This document shows, piece by piece, positions 44,311 through 52,212 of a DNA stretch of 64,000 bases. The stretch is from the NCBI RefSeq assembly GCF_016921115.1, contig NZ_JAFFZS010000005.1, forward strand, positions 266,417 to 330,416. The letters are read 5' to 3'. This DNA comes from Streptomyces actuosus. Lineage in GTDB: Bacteria > Actinomycetota > Actinomycetes > Streptomycetales > Streptomycetaceae. Positions within the stretch are counted from its first letter, which is position 1. Each line of letters opens with the position of its first letter. Below the pieces are notes generated by a model. The model was given only the letters and a program-made list of their open reading frames with translations. It ran no database searches and was not told the DNA's origin. Both the position numbers and the translations under genes were made by a program.

Positions 44311-45858
44311 TCAGGCAGCGGCGGGACCGGCGGGACCGGCAGGCGGACGCGGGCCGCCGAAGCCGTGTGCGGAGAGGTCGAACCAGTTGCCCTCCGGATC
44401 CATCGCCCGGTACTCGGCGTAGGGGCGGTCGGTGAAGCGCTCCGCGGGCTTCGGGGTGCCGGCCGCGACCAGGGCGTCGGACACGTCGGCCGTGTTCTCG
44501 ACGTGGAAACCGAAGTGGTTCATCCCGACGGGTGTCTCGCCGTCGAGCCGGTGCTTGATCAGGGCCAGGGTCAGGTACCCGTCGGAGAGGAAGCAGCTGC
44601 CGTCGGGATCGCGGTGGAACAGCTCCATCCCGAAGACCGAGGAGTAGAACGCGGCGAGCTTCTCGGGGGCGCGGGCGACGACGGCCAGGTGGCGCAGCTT
44701 CGGACGGGCGGTGGGTTCGGTCAACGGGGACTCCTCGGGTTCGGGCGCCCGCCGCGCGGGGCGGGGCGCGGGGATCATGTTGTGGAAGGCCCGGATCAGC
44801 CACGTGCGCTGCGGCGTCCGCTCCACGACCGCCAGCGCGTGGGTGCGGGTCGGCGCCGTGCTGCCGGGTGCTCCGACGGTCGACTCCACGTCGACGGTGG
44901 CGAGGCCGGGACGGAGGAAGCGGACGGCCGTCACGCGGGTGCCGAGCGCGGTGCCCGCGTAGGGCCCGCGGAAGAGGGCCGCGTGTCCGGCTTCGATGCC
45001 GGCCCGGCCCGTCGGCCTGTCGCCTCGTACCGTCGTGAAGTCGCAGTCCTCCGCGAAGCTCGCGGCGAATCGTCCGGCATCACCTTCGGCCCAGGCACGG
45101 CGCATGTCGTCCCACAGGGCGTGGATCGCCCGGACGTCCTCCCGGCGGACGCCTGCCCCGGCATCGGCGTCCGCCGTCGGGTCGGGTTCGGGCATGCCGG
45201 TCACGCCCCCGGGCGGAATGCTGGTGCGGACACGCAGGTCGAGTGCGGCGCACCCGCCGCCGGAGGCGTCCAGCGGGGCGGGTGCCCAGGCCGCCAGTGC
45301 GTGGTAGAAGGCGTCGCCCCGGCGTTCCAGGTAGCAGATGACGTTGAGGGGCCAGCCCGCCTGGTCGAAGAGATGGCGGTCCATCGGCGTCGGGCGCTCG
45401 CTGAGCACCTGACCGTGCGCCGACGGCGGTCCCAGGTGATGCCAGTCAGGGTGCATGTGGATGGAGCCGAGCAGGTCCAGCCCCGCGTCCTCCGCCTCAC
45501 GGGCCGCGCCGAGCAGGTCGGTGGAGTCCATCCACCAGCCGCGGTGCTCGTTCTCGTAGGCCGGCCCGAACCGCGGCACGATCGTGTCGGCGAACTCCTG
45601 CCGGGCCGCCGGGTCGCTGGTGCGGGCGTTGCGGCCGAAGGCGACGCGCCGCACGTGGAACGTCGTCGCCTCCGCCTGGCCGAGGAGCAGTGCGAAGCAG
45701 GGCAGGGGTGCCTCGGCGGTGATGAGCCGGTACGTGCCGACCGCGGCGTTCAGGAAGTCCCCGAGCGCCTGCTCGTCGATCAGGACCGTGGAGGGGACGG
45801 GAGCGACGTGCGGGGCGGGCGTGCCTGTGAGCTCGGGTGAGTTCGTCGTGGAGGTCAT
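44311..45858 (-). CDS. three-domain fusion: JAB/MPN-like, SnoaL-like and VOC/glyoxalase-like
   Basis: Not a family I can name as a whole. Residues about 20-195 resemble a JAB/MPN metalloprotease fold with HMHPDW (H134, H136) and a later SERPTPMD (D160) arranged like the JAMM zinc motif, and an upstream Glu in NEHRGWWMDS. Residues about 238-360 are an SgcJ/SnoaL-type NTF2 fold (AIHALWDDMRRAWAEGDAGRFAASFAEDCDF). Residues about 385-505 are a vicinal-oxygen-chelate domain (LRHLAVVARAPEKLAAFYSSVFGMELFHRDPDG ... YRAMDPEGNWFDLS). ATG 45858 with a GGAGA site fits. The full chain has no stop or frame break; the join of VOC to the rest through LTEPTARPK could reflect a recent fusion. Confidence 0.75.
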   Translation of the reverse strand: MTSTTNSPELTGTPAPHVAPVPSTVLIDEQALGDFLNAAVGTYRLITAEAPLPCFALLLGQAEATTFHVRRVAFGRNARTSDPAARQEFADTIVPRFGPAYENEHRGWWMDSTDLLGAAREAEDAGLDLLGSIHMHPDWHHLGPPSAHGQVLSERPTPMDRHLFDQAGWPLNVICYLERRGDAFYHALAAWAPAPLDASGGGCAALDLRVRTSIPPGGVTGMPEPDPTADADAGAGVRREDVRAIHALWDDMRRAWAEGDAGRFAASFAEDCDFTTVRGDRPTGRAGIEAGHAALFRGPYAGTALGTRVTAVRFLRPGLATVDVESTVGAPGSTAPTRTHALAVVERTPQRTWLIRAFHNMIPAPRPARRAPEPEESPLTEPTARPKLRHLAVVARAPEKLAAFYSSVFGMELFHRDPDGSCFLSDGYLTLALIKHRLDGETPVGMNHFGFHVENTADVSDALVAAGTPKPAERFTDRPYAEYRAMDPEGNWFDLSAHGFGGPRPPAGPAGPAAA

Positions 45859-46373
45859 AGTGGTGGTCTCCGTGGGAGCTGCTGGGACGGTCCTGTCCGT
45901 CCAGGGCGACGGCATCGGTCTCGCTCTCGGTCTCGGGCTGGGGGCGGGGCGGGGCGGGGCGGTGCGGCTGCCGGACGGCGCGGCGCCACGGTGCCCGGGC
46001 GGGGTCGGGGGACGCCCCGGGCGTGCGGACGCGGTGGTGGCGGGCCCTCGGCCGGGACGGACCCGCCGGGACGGACCCGCCGGGACGGACCCGCCGGGAC
46101 GGACCCGCCGGGACGGGCGGCGCCGCCCGCCCCGGCAGGCCGTCGACGGGTTGTGCGGCCGGGGCCGTGCACTGCGCCCTACCTCACGCGCCCCGGTGCC
46201 GTCCCGGCGAGAGCGTGATCACGGGCCTGAAGTGCCGTCACGCGAGGGCTGCCGGCACGGGATCGGGCGCCGGGGCGGGGCGGCCGCGGTCCTCGCGCCT
46301 TCTCCTCGCCGTGCCGACGCCCCCGCCCCGGCTCGTGCCTCACGTCCGGCGGACCGCGGTTGTCCTGAAGCTG
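45859..46373. other. gene-free stretch with a 14-bp tandem repeat
   Basis: About 515 very GC-rich bases upstream of the fusion gene and downstream of the secreted protein gene, both read on the minus strand. It holds the tandem repeat at 46054-46119; otherwise nothing recognisable. Confidence 0.55.
46054..46119. repeat. 14-bp tandem repeat, four exact copies plus a partial
   Basis: GGGACGGACCCGCC is repeated exactly four times (46054-46109) and followed by GGGACGG. Each unit contains the inverted core GGACCC-type symmetry, so the tract could form alternative hairpins. Confidence 0.9.
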
Positions 46374-47063
46374 TCAGGAAGCGCAGGACGTCCGTTCCTG
46401 AGGCGTCATCGCGCGAGAGCGCGCGATGATGGCGCCATTGCCGGTGGGCGCGGTGAAGGTGCTGTTCTCGATCACGAAGTAGCGGTACTCCTTCTTGCTC
46501 TTCCTCGTGGGTCTGAACGGCGTCATGAAGTCCAGCTTCAGGCTCCCGGTGGCGGTACCCATCTCCGCGGCCCTGCCGAACCAGCCCACGGTGCAGGCCG
46601 GGACCGGCAGACTGTCCGTCTGCGAGACGGTGCTCGACCGCGTCCAGGTCTTCGTGTACGTGGCGGTCACCCCGATCTCCGCCGCCTTCCAGATGCTGGA
46701 CTTGGCCGAGGAGCCGACCGCGAAGCTGTCCGAGCTCGTCACCGTGTCCGACCAGCCCAGCGTGTGGGTGACCGTTGTGGAGCCGTAGTTGAAGACACGG
46801 TCACCGACCGGGTGCTCGGGCCCGGCGGAGGTCTGATACTGCGTCGGGGTGTACGTCATGATGCACGTGGGCGGCAGATTCGGCGTCTGGGGCCGCACCG
46901 GGTCGGCCAGAAGGTCGCACACCTCCAGCAACTTCGCCGCCAGCGGATCGCCGGCGTCCAGAGTCAGGGTGCGGTGCTTGGCCGCGGAGGCCGGCGAGGC
47001 GGTGAGCGCCAGCACTCCGGCCACGATTCCCGCCAGCATTGATGTACGTCGAACTAATGGCAT
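46374..47063 (-). CDS. secreted protein with Ser/Thr-alternating beta-rich middle, possibly aerolysin/ETX-MTX2-like
   Basis: 229 residues with signal peptide (TSMLAGIVAGVLALTASPASA, cleavage near residue 26). The mature part has Cys in EVCDLL and TCIMTYTP and near the end (TSCAS). The middle, from about residue 100, alternates polar and small residues: STTVTHTLGWSDTVTSSDSF, then KAAEIGVTATYTKTWTRSST, as in the insertion strands of aerolysin-like pore formers. The fold is a guess from pattern only; there is no firm motif. ATG 47063 has GAGGGAGA upstream. Confidence 0.6.
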   Translation of the reverse strand: MPLVRRTSMLAGIVAGVLALTASPASAAKHRTLTLDAGDPLAAKLLEVCDLLADPVRPQTPNLPPTCIMTYTPTQYQTSAGPEHPVGDRVFNYGSTTVTHTLGWSDTVTSSDSFAVGSSAKSSIWKAAEIGVTATYTKTWTRSSTVSQTDSLPVPACTVGWFGRAAEMGTATGSLKLDFMTPFRPTRKSKKEYRYFVIENSTFTAPTGNGAIIARSRAMTPQERTSCAS

Positions 47064-47198
47064 GCGTATGTCTCCCTCTCGGGCGCAAGGACTACCGGGA
47101 AGAGCGACCTGTCGCAGGCCCGCGGCGGGCGGCGAGGTGTCGCTCACCGATCATCCTCGGGCAGGACCGCCTCGGTGCGTGAGTGCTAGAACAGGCGC

Positions 47199-48197
47199 AT
47201 GTCGCAAGAATCCTTCCATGTCGCTTCGACGCGCCGCCTGCACCGTGTGGCAGTGATCGTGGACGGGAACACCAATCCCTTCGAACTCGGCTGCGCCACC
47301 GAACTGTTCGGCCTGCCGAGGCCCGAACTCGCGCGTGACCTCTATGACTTCACCGTGTGCGCGGCACACGACCGCACGGTCATGCGCGACCGCTTCTTCA
47401 CCCTCACCGAGGCGGCGGACCTCGAAGCCGCCGACACCGCCGACACCCTGATCATTCCGAGCAGGCCCGACGTCGGCCGGCCCCGTCACCCGGCCGTACT
47501 CGACGTCATACGCCGCGCCCACGCCCGAGGCGCGCGGCTGGTCTCCTTCTGCACCGGCGCGTTCGCCCTGGCCCAGGCCGGCGTCCTCGACGGGCGCCGG
47601 GCGACCACGCACTGGCAGTGCGCAGAACTCCTCCGCTCCGGCTACCCCGGTGTCCGCGTCGAACCGGACGTCCTCTTCGTCGACGACGGCGACATCCTCA
47701 CCTCGGCGGGCAGCGCCGCCGCCCTCGACCTCGGCCTGCACGTCATCCGGCGCGACCACGGCGCGGAGACCGCCAACACGATCAGCCGCCGCCTCGTCTT
47801 CCCCGCCCACCGGGACGGCGGACAGAAACAGTTCATCGAACGTCCCATGCCCGACCTGCCCGACGAATCCCTGGCCCCCCTCCTGGCCTGGGCCCAGGAA
47901 CGGCTCGACACGCCGCTCACCGTCGCGGCGCTGGCCGCCGAAGCGGCGGTCAGCACCACCACGCTCCACCGCCGGTTCCGCACGCAGCTGGGCACCACGC
48001 CCCTCGCGTGGCTGACCGCGGAACGCGTCACGCTCGCCCGCCGGCTCCTCGAACGCGGAGACACCCGCATCGACGCCGTCGCCCGCCGCAGCGGACTGGG
48101 CACCGCGGCCAACTTCCGCACACTGCTGCGCCGCGAGACGGGACTCACCCCCTCGGCCTACCGGCAGCGCTTCGGACCGGAGACGGAACCTGCGTGA
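47199..48197 (+). CDS. GlxA/FtrA-type AraC-family regulator with DJ-1/PfpI-like domain
   Basis: 332-residue transcriptional activator. Residues about 15-185 are a DJ-1/PfpI-like amidotransferase domain (VAVIVDGNTNPFELGCATELFG, VSFCTGAFALAQAGVLDGRRATTHW). The C-terminal part is an AraC helix-turn-helix pair (LAAEAAVSTTTLHRRFRTQLGTTPLAWLTAERVTLARRLLE, then IDAVARRSGLGTAANFRTLLRRETGLTPSAYR). ATG 47199 has no strong ribosome site. It diverges from the secreted-protein gene at 46374-47063 and overlaps the following small gene by four bases. Its ligand and targets are unknown. Confidence 0.88.
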   Translation: MSQESFHVASTRRLHRVAVIVDGNTNPFELGCATELFGLPRPELARDLYDFTVCAAHDRTVMRDRFFTLTEAADLEAADTADTLIIPSRPDVGRPRHPAVLDVIRRAHARGARLVSFCTGAFALAQAGVLDGRRATTHWQCAELLRSGYPGVRVEPDVLFVDDGDILTSAGSAAALDLGLHVIRRDHGAETANTISRRLVFPAHRDGGQKQFIERPMPDLPDESLAPLLAWAQERLDTPLTVAALAAEAAVSTTTLHRRFRTQLGTTPLAWLTAERVTLARRLLERGDTRIDAVARRSGLGTAANFRTLLRRETGLTPSAYRQRFGPETEPA

Positions 48198-48664
48198 CGG
48201 CCCCTGCGCCGACTGCGGGACTCGGACGCCCTCGGCCGTTCAACGCCGGCGAGGAGGGACAGTTCCAGCTGTACGGCAGCCCGGAGCCGGGCCGGATGCC
48301 GCCGCGGAACTTCACCAGCCACCTCTCCGGGTGGGCGCCCGGGTCGAAGGAGTCGCGTCACTGGGCGGACAACGACTACACCGAGATCAAGTTCACCGGC
48401 TGCTCCATGGTGGGCACCACCGGCCGCTCGGTCGGCGTGAAGCTGTGGCAGGCCATCCCCTTCGCCCGCGACAAGGACATGGGGATGAAGACGTTCACCA
48501 ACTGCTTCAAGGGGTCGACGAAGACCTCCCGGGGCGAGTGGAGCGCGCACTACACCGGCGGTGACAACCGGTACTTCACCATTCCCGCGCTGAACGGCTC
48601 CATCTACACCAAGGCCAACCTGAACGTGAAGAAGGTGTACGTGGACACCACGAAGGCCGACTGA
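48194..48664 (+). CDS. hypothetical protein, probably N-terminally truncated secreted protein
   Basis: 156 residues from GTG 48194, which overlaps the AraC stop. After about 20 Pro/Ala-rich residues a compact region begins (FNAGEEGQFQLYGSPEPGRM, then HWADNDYTEIKFTGCSMVGTTGRSVGVKLWQ, then NCFKGSTKTSRGEWSAHYTGGDNRYFTI). It has two Cys and looks like an exported domain, but no signal peptide precedes it. A loss of the 5' end, with the GTG used by chance, is as likely as a working gene. It ends at a perfect 14-bp hairpin. Function not recognised. Confidence 0.5.
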   Translation: MTAPAPTAGLGRPRPFNAGEEGQFQLYGSPEPGRMPPRNFTSHLSGWAPGSKESRHWADNDYTEIKFTGCSMVGTTGRSVGVKLWQAIPFARDKDMGMKTFTNCFKGSTKTSRGEWSAHYTGGDNRYFTIPALNGSIYTKANLNVKKVYVDTTKAD

Positions 48665-48691
48665 GCGTCTTGGTTCACGCAACGTCGTTGA

Positions 48692-48724
48692 GGCCGGGAA
48701 GCGTCGCACGGACGCTTCCCGGCC
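48692..48724 (+). terminator. 14-bp perfect hairpin
   Basis: GGCCGGGAAGCGTC at 48692-48705 pairs with 48711-48724 around five bases, ending the AraC-hypothetical unit before the ABC operon. Confidence 0.8.
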
Positions 48725-48752
48725 CCGTCCTGTTCGAGAGCGGTGTCGTCTG

Positions 48753-50129
48753 TTGAACCTTCGAGCCCGTCTGCGCACCACCTCGGCGGTGTGGACCGCA
48801 CCCGTCTGGGTCGGCATCGTCGTCTTCTACTTCTTCCACGCCCTGCATCTCGAAGACCCCTACGAGGAGGTTGTCGGGGGCCCCCTGTGGGCGCCGGACC
48901 AGGTGGCCCAGTCCCTCTTCTACTTCTATCCCTTCGCCTACGCCCTCACATGCGGTCTCGCCGTCTGGGAAGGAGGGCGGCTGAGGCGCGACGGAGTGTG
49001 GGACCTGGCTCCGGGACGCAGTCGCAACAGGGTCGCCGCCCACACCCTCGCCCCCGTGGTGGCCGCGGGCTGGCTCATCCTCGGCCTGCCGGTGGCGATG
49101 CGCCTGATCGAGACCCGCCTCCTGCCCACTCCGGCGGCTCTCGCACCGCTGCTGCTCGGTATGGGGCTGGTCGTCGCATGGGCGGTCATCGGTTGCGCCC
49201 TCGGGCACCTCACCCCGCGGCTGATCTCCGCTCCCTTGTCCGCCGTCGTGGTCTATTACCTGATCGTGGAGACGGGACAGGTGGAACCGGTGTGGCTGCG
49301 CCACGTGTCCGGCGCGCCGGACACGGTCCCGGACTTCGGTGAGCAGTACAAGGCGCTCACCCTGCTCGTCCCGTTCCTGTTCACCGCGTCCGCGGCCGCG
49401 TCCTTGGCGGTGTGGTGGCTGCCCGCGACCCGCGCCGTTCAGCGCCGCGTCCGTAGTGCGACGGGGATCGGCGCCGTCGTGGTGATGGTCCTGTGCGCGC
49501 ACGCCGCCTCCGGGTGGGGCTACGGCGACGGGCCGATCAGCGCGGGCCACGCCGCCGCCCGGTGCACCGGCACCGCCCCCCGGGTGTGTGTGGCCGAGAC
49601 CGGTGGCGCCGGTGATCGGCTCGAGCAGGTGCGCAACGAGATCGTCCGCTCCCTCGGCGCACTGCGGCAGGCCGGGGTGAATGTCACCATGCCGGAGACG
49701 GTCTCGGACAATCTGCTCAACGGGCGCCGCAAGAAGGCCTCGACCCGCTCCACCTGGTGGCTGCCGCTGTCGCAGCAGGCAGGGAAGAACGGCCCCGGCA
49801 TGATCGCCGTCCGATACGGCGTCCTGCTCAGCTCGGTGCGGTTCCCCTGCGCCTTCCCCACCTCGTTCGAGGACGGTCGGTCGGCCGCCTGGGTCGTCAA
49901 CCACGATGCCGCGCTGCTGTGGGCCGCGACGGTCGTCGACGCCGATGAGCCGTATGTGGCATGGCGGCGTGGTGAGTACGGCGGCACCTTCCAGAACCCC
50001 GACCAGGTCCTGGCCAAGGTGGAGCAACGAGCCCGCGACGCCCGCAAGCTGCCGGCGGCGCAGCAGACAGCCTGGTTCCACGCGGAACAGGCCAAGGCCT
50101 GCCGCCTCGTACAGGAGGCCACCCGGTGA
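48753..50129 (+). CDS. multi-TM membrane protein with C-terminal extracellular domain, ABC-exporter operon gene 1
   Basis: Not a named family. The 458 residues have about six hydrophobic segments in the first 255 residues (WTAPVWVGIVVFYFFHAL, AHTLAPVVAAGWLILGLPVAM, LLLGMGLVVAWAVIGCALGHL, LISAPLSAVVVYYLIV, LLVPFLFTASAAASLAVWWL, GIGAVVVMVLCAHAASGW), then about 200 soluble residues with two early Cys and a late Cys. The layout resembles an ABC-2-like permease with an outer domain. It starts at TTG 48753, the first possible start before the first segment. It is coupled to the next gene by a GTGA overlap. Confidence 0.7.
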   Translation: MNLRARLRTTSAVWTAPVWVGIVVFYFFHALHLEDPYEEVVGGPLWAPDQVAQSLFYFYPFAYALTCGLAVWEGGRLRRDGVWDLAPGRSRNRVAAHTLAPVVAAGWLILGLPVAMRLIETRLLPTPAALAPLLLGMGLVVAWAVIGCALGHLTPRLISAPLSAVVVYYLIVETGQVEPVWLRHVSGAPDTVPDFGEQYKALTLLVPFLFTASAAASLAVWWLPATRAVQRRVRSATGIGAVVVMVLCAHAASGWGYGDGPISAGHAAARCTGTAPRVCVAETGGAGDRLEQVRNEIVRSLGALRQAGVNVTMPETVSDNLLNGRRKKASTRSTWWLPLSQQAGKNGPGMIAVRYGVLLSSVRFPCAFPTSFEDGRSAAWVVNHDAALLWAATVVDADEPYVAWRRGEYGGTFQNPDQVLAKVEQRARDARKLPAAQQTAWFHAEQAKACRLVQEATR

Positions 50130-50716
50130 CCCTGTGGCTCAAGGTCCGCCGTGTCCAGGCCGTGCTGGCCCCCGCACTCGCCGTGTTCGCGCTGATCGTC
50201 GCGGTGGCGCACGACCAGTACATCCAACTGCCCAGCCTGCTGGCCGCGGGCGGAAACCGGGTGTTCCTCATGCAGATGACACCCCTGATCATCACGTCCA
50301 CACTCGCCCACAGCCTCGCTCAGGGAGTGCCCGACATCGAGGCGACCGCGCGGCGCGACGTGCGTGCCCTGGACACGGCCCTCGTGCTGGCCGTCGTCGT
50401 GGTCGCCTTGCTGGCGAGCCTGCTCGTCGGAGCCCTCGCGGACTCCCAGGAGGCGACCGCGGCGGGCCGCAACACCCTGTTCCTCGCCGGGCTCATGCTG
50501 CTGGCCCGCACGGTGCAGGAGCAGGCCGCCTCCGTCGTCCCCGTGGGGTGGGTGTTCGCGGTCATGTTCGTCGGTTACCGCGACATCGATCGCCCGTGGC
50601 CCTGGGCCGTCACGCTGCACCCCGTCGGCCACCTGCCCACGCTCGGGTTCTGTCTGTTCGTCCTCGCCGCCGGACTCACGGTCCACGCACGCGCTCGTCG
50701 CACCCGCCGCACCTGA
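50126..50716 (+). CDS. ABC exporter permease-like membrane protein, operon gene 2
   Basis: 196 residues with about six hydrophobic segments (AVLAPALAVFALIVAVAHDQ, ITSTLAHSLAQG, ALVLAVVVVALLASLLVGAL, TLFLAGLMLLARTVQEQAA, VVPVGWVFAVMFVGYRD, FCLFVLAAGLTVHAR). No family signature is recognised; by place and size it is a permease half working with the ATPase that follows. GTG 50126 overlaps the previous stop. Confidence 0.7.
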   Translation: MTLWLKVRRVQAVLAPALAVFALIVAVAHDQYIQLPSLLAAGGNRVFLMQMTPLIITSTLAHSLAQGVPDIEATARRDVRALDTALVLAVVVVALLASLLVGALADSQEATAAGRNTLFLAGLMLLARTVQEQAASVVPVGWVFAVMFVGYRDIDRPWPWAVTLHPVGHLPTLGFCLFVLAAGLTVHARARRTRRT

Positions 50717-50728
50717 AAGGACCCGCCC

Positions 50729-51481
50729 GTGTCCATACAGCTCGACAACGTCACGTTCGGCTACAAACGCGCCGACCCGCCGATCCTCAGGGACCTCTGC
50801 TACACCGTGCCCGACGGATTCACCGTGCTCCTGGGACCCAACGGCGCCGGCAAGTCCACCCTGCTGAAGCTGGCCGGTGGCCTTCACCAGCCCCGGTCGG
50901 GAACCGTCCGCATGGGCCCCCTGGCCTCCCGCGACTCCTCCTACCTGAAGAAGGTGGCGTGGATGCCGCAGACCATCACCCCCATGACCGGACTGACCGC
51001 CTGGGAACAAGTCGCGTACACCGGCTGGCTCAAGGGGATGAACAAGGCCGACGCCTGGGACGCCGCGCTCACGGCGCTCGGCCGGGTCGGGATGGCGGAC
51101 CGGGCCGACGTCAGGGTGAAGCAGCTCTCGGGCGGCCAACTCCGCCGAGTCGGTGTGGCCTCCGCTCTGGTGCACGGGGCCGACGTACTCCTTCTCGACG
51201 AGCCGACCGCCGGCATGGACCCCACCCAACGGCGGGTGTTCCGGGATCTGATCGTCGGCCTCGCCACGGCTGATGTCCGGGTGCTGATGTCGACCCACGA
51301 CGTCGCCGACCTCGCGGAGGAGGCCGACCACGTGACCGTCCTGCACGACGGGCGGATCGCCTTCACCGGCCCCACGTGCGACTTCCTCGCCCACGCCGTG
51401 GAGGGAACCCCCGAGTCACGCCGCGCCGAGACCGCCTACGCCATGGTCTCCTCGACCGCCTCCGCCCGGGGGGTGAGGTGA
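50729..51481 (+). CDS. ABC transporter ATP-binding protein, operon gene 3
   Basis: 250-residue ATPase of an ABC exporter. Walker A is LLGPNGAGKSTLL, the Q-loop region WMPQTITPM, the signature KQLSGGQLRRVGVASALVHG, Walker B VLLLDEPTAGMDP, and the switch His is in MSTHDVADLAEEAD. The domain type matches multidrug/peptide exporters (CcmA-like). It pairs with the two membrane proteins upstream. GTG 50729 is preceded by AAGGA. Its end overlaps the next gene by four bases. Confidence 0.92.
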   Translation: MSIQLDNVTFGYKRADPPILRDLCYTVPDGFTVLLGPNGAGKSTLLKLAGGLHQPRSGTVRMGPLASRDSSYLKKVAWMPQTITPMTGLTAWEQVAYTGWLKGMNKADAWDAALTALGRVGMADRADVRVKQLSGGQLRRVGVASALVHGADVLLLDEPTAGMDPTQRRVFRDLIVGLATADVRVLMSTHDVADLAEEADHVTVLHDGRIAFTGPTCDFLAHAVEGTPESRRAETAYAMVSSTASARGVR

Positions 51482-52158
51482 CCGTGCGCCTTCCGTTCGG
51501 TGGCCCGGGGGCGAGCCGGCCGGTCTCCGCCTGTCTGGCCGTCGCGGGGATCGTCGCGGGCGTCCTCGTCGGCAGGACCGGTCTGGACACGGTGGTCGGG
51601 TGCGGGGCCGCAGGGGACTACTACCCCTCCCAGACAGCGGAGGACTGGATCACCTACGCCGACCACGTCCTCGTGGCCACCGCGACACGGGAACAGGACA
51701 TCCACCGGCGCGACTTCACGAAAGGACCGATCCGCTACCAGACCGACCGGGCGGTCACCTTCCGCGTCGACGACGTGCTCTGGTCGGCCAGGAAACCCCG
51801 GCATCCGATGGGCCGGTCCTTCGACATGACGGCGCCCGGCCGGCAGGTCTCCCGGGGGACGGGCGAGCGCATCAAGAGGACGGCGACGGACGCTCCCCGG
51901 CTGGAGAGCGGCCACACCTACGTGCTCGCCCTGCGCTGGACCGGCGAGGAGTGGATCGTGCTGGGCGAGGGCGCCGCCGTCCCGTTCGACGACCGCACGG
52001 GCGACCAGGGCGAGTGGTGCGGGCGCGTGCTGAGCAAGGAGGACGTGGCATCGGGCGAGCGCTTCTCCCGCTCGGACGACCACAGCCTGGAGAAGGCGCT
52101 GCTCGGCCGGAACGAACAAGCGGTCACCCGCGAACTGGACCGCGCCGGCCGGAGTTGA
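51478..52158 (+). CDS. one-TM extracytoplasmic protein, ABC-exporter operon gene 4
   Basis: Not recognised. The 226 residues have one N-terminal hydrophobic segment (VSACLAVAGIVAGVLVG), a Cys soon after it (VGCGAAGDYYPSQ) and a soluble domain of about 170 residues with YADHVLVATATREQDIHR, RAVTFRVDDVLWSA, LESGHTYVLALRWTGEEWIVLGEGAAVPFDD and a second Cys (GEWCGRVL). It looks like an anchored outer protein with beta structure. GTG 51478 overlaps the ATPase stop, so it belongs to the export operon and may act on the exported product or outside partner. Confidence 0.65.
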   Translation: MTVRLPFGGPGASRPVSACLAVAGIVAGVLVGRTGLDTVVGCGAAGDYYPSQTAEDWITYADHVLVATATREQDIHRRDFTKGPIRYQTDRAVTFRVDDVLWSARKPRHPMGRSFDMTAPGRQVSRGTGERIKRTATDAPRLESGHTYVLALRWTGEEWIVLGEGAAVPFDDRTGDQGEWCGRVLSKEDVASGERFSRSDDHSLEKALLGRNEQAVTRELDRAGRS

Positions 52159-52191
52159 CCGCGCCGCCCCCCGGGCGGAGGGCGGCGCGGT
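52158..52191. terminator. 12-bp hairpin between convergent genes
   Basis: ACCGCGCCGCCC at 52158-52169 pairs with GGGCGGCGCGGT at 52180-52191, followed by TCTC, between the ABC operon and the convergent aldehyde dehydrogenase pair. Confidence 0.75.
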
Positions 52192-52212
52192 TCTCGGCTC
52201 GTGCCGGAGGGG

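Noticed and set aside
46054..46119. Possible CRISPR array
   Set aside because: The repeats are contiguous 14-bp units without spacers and no cas genes are present.
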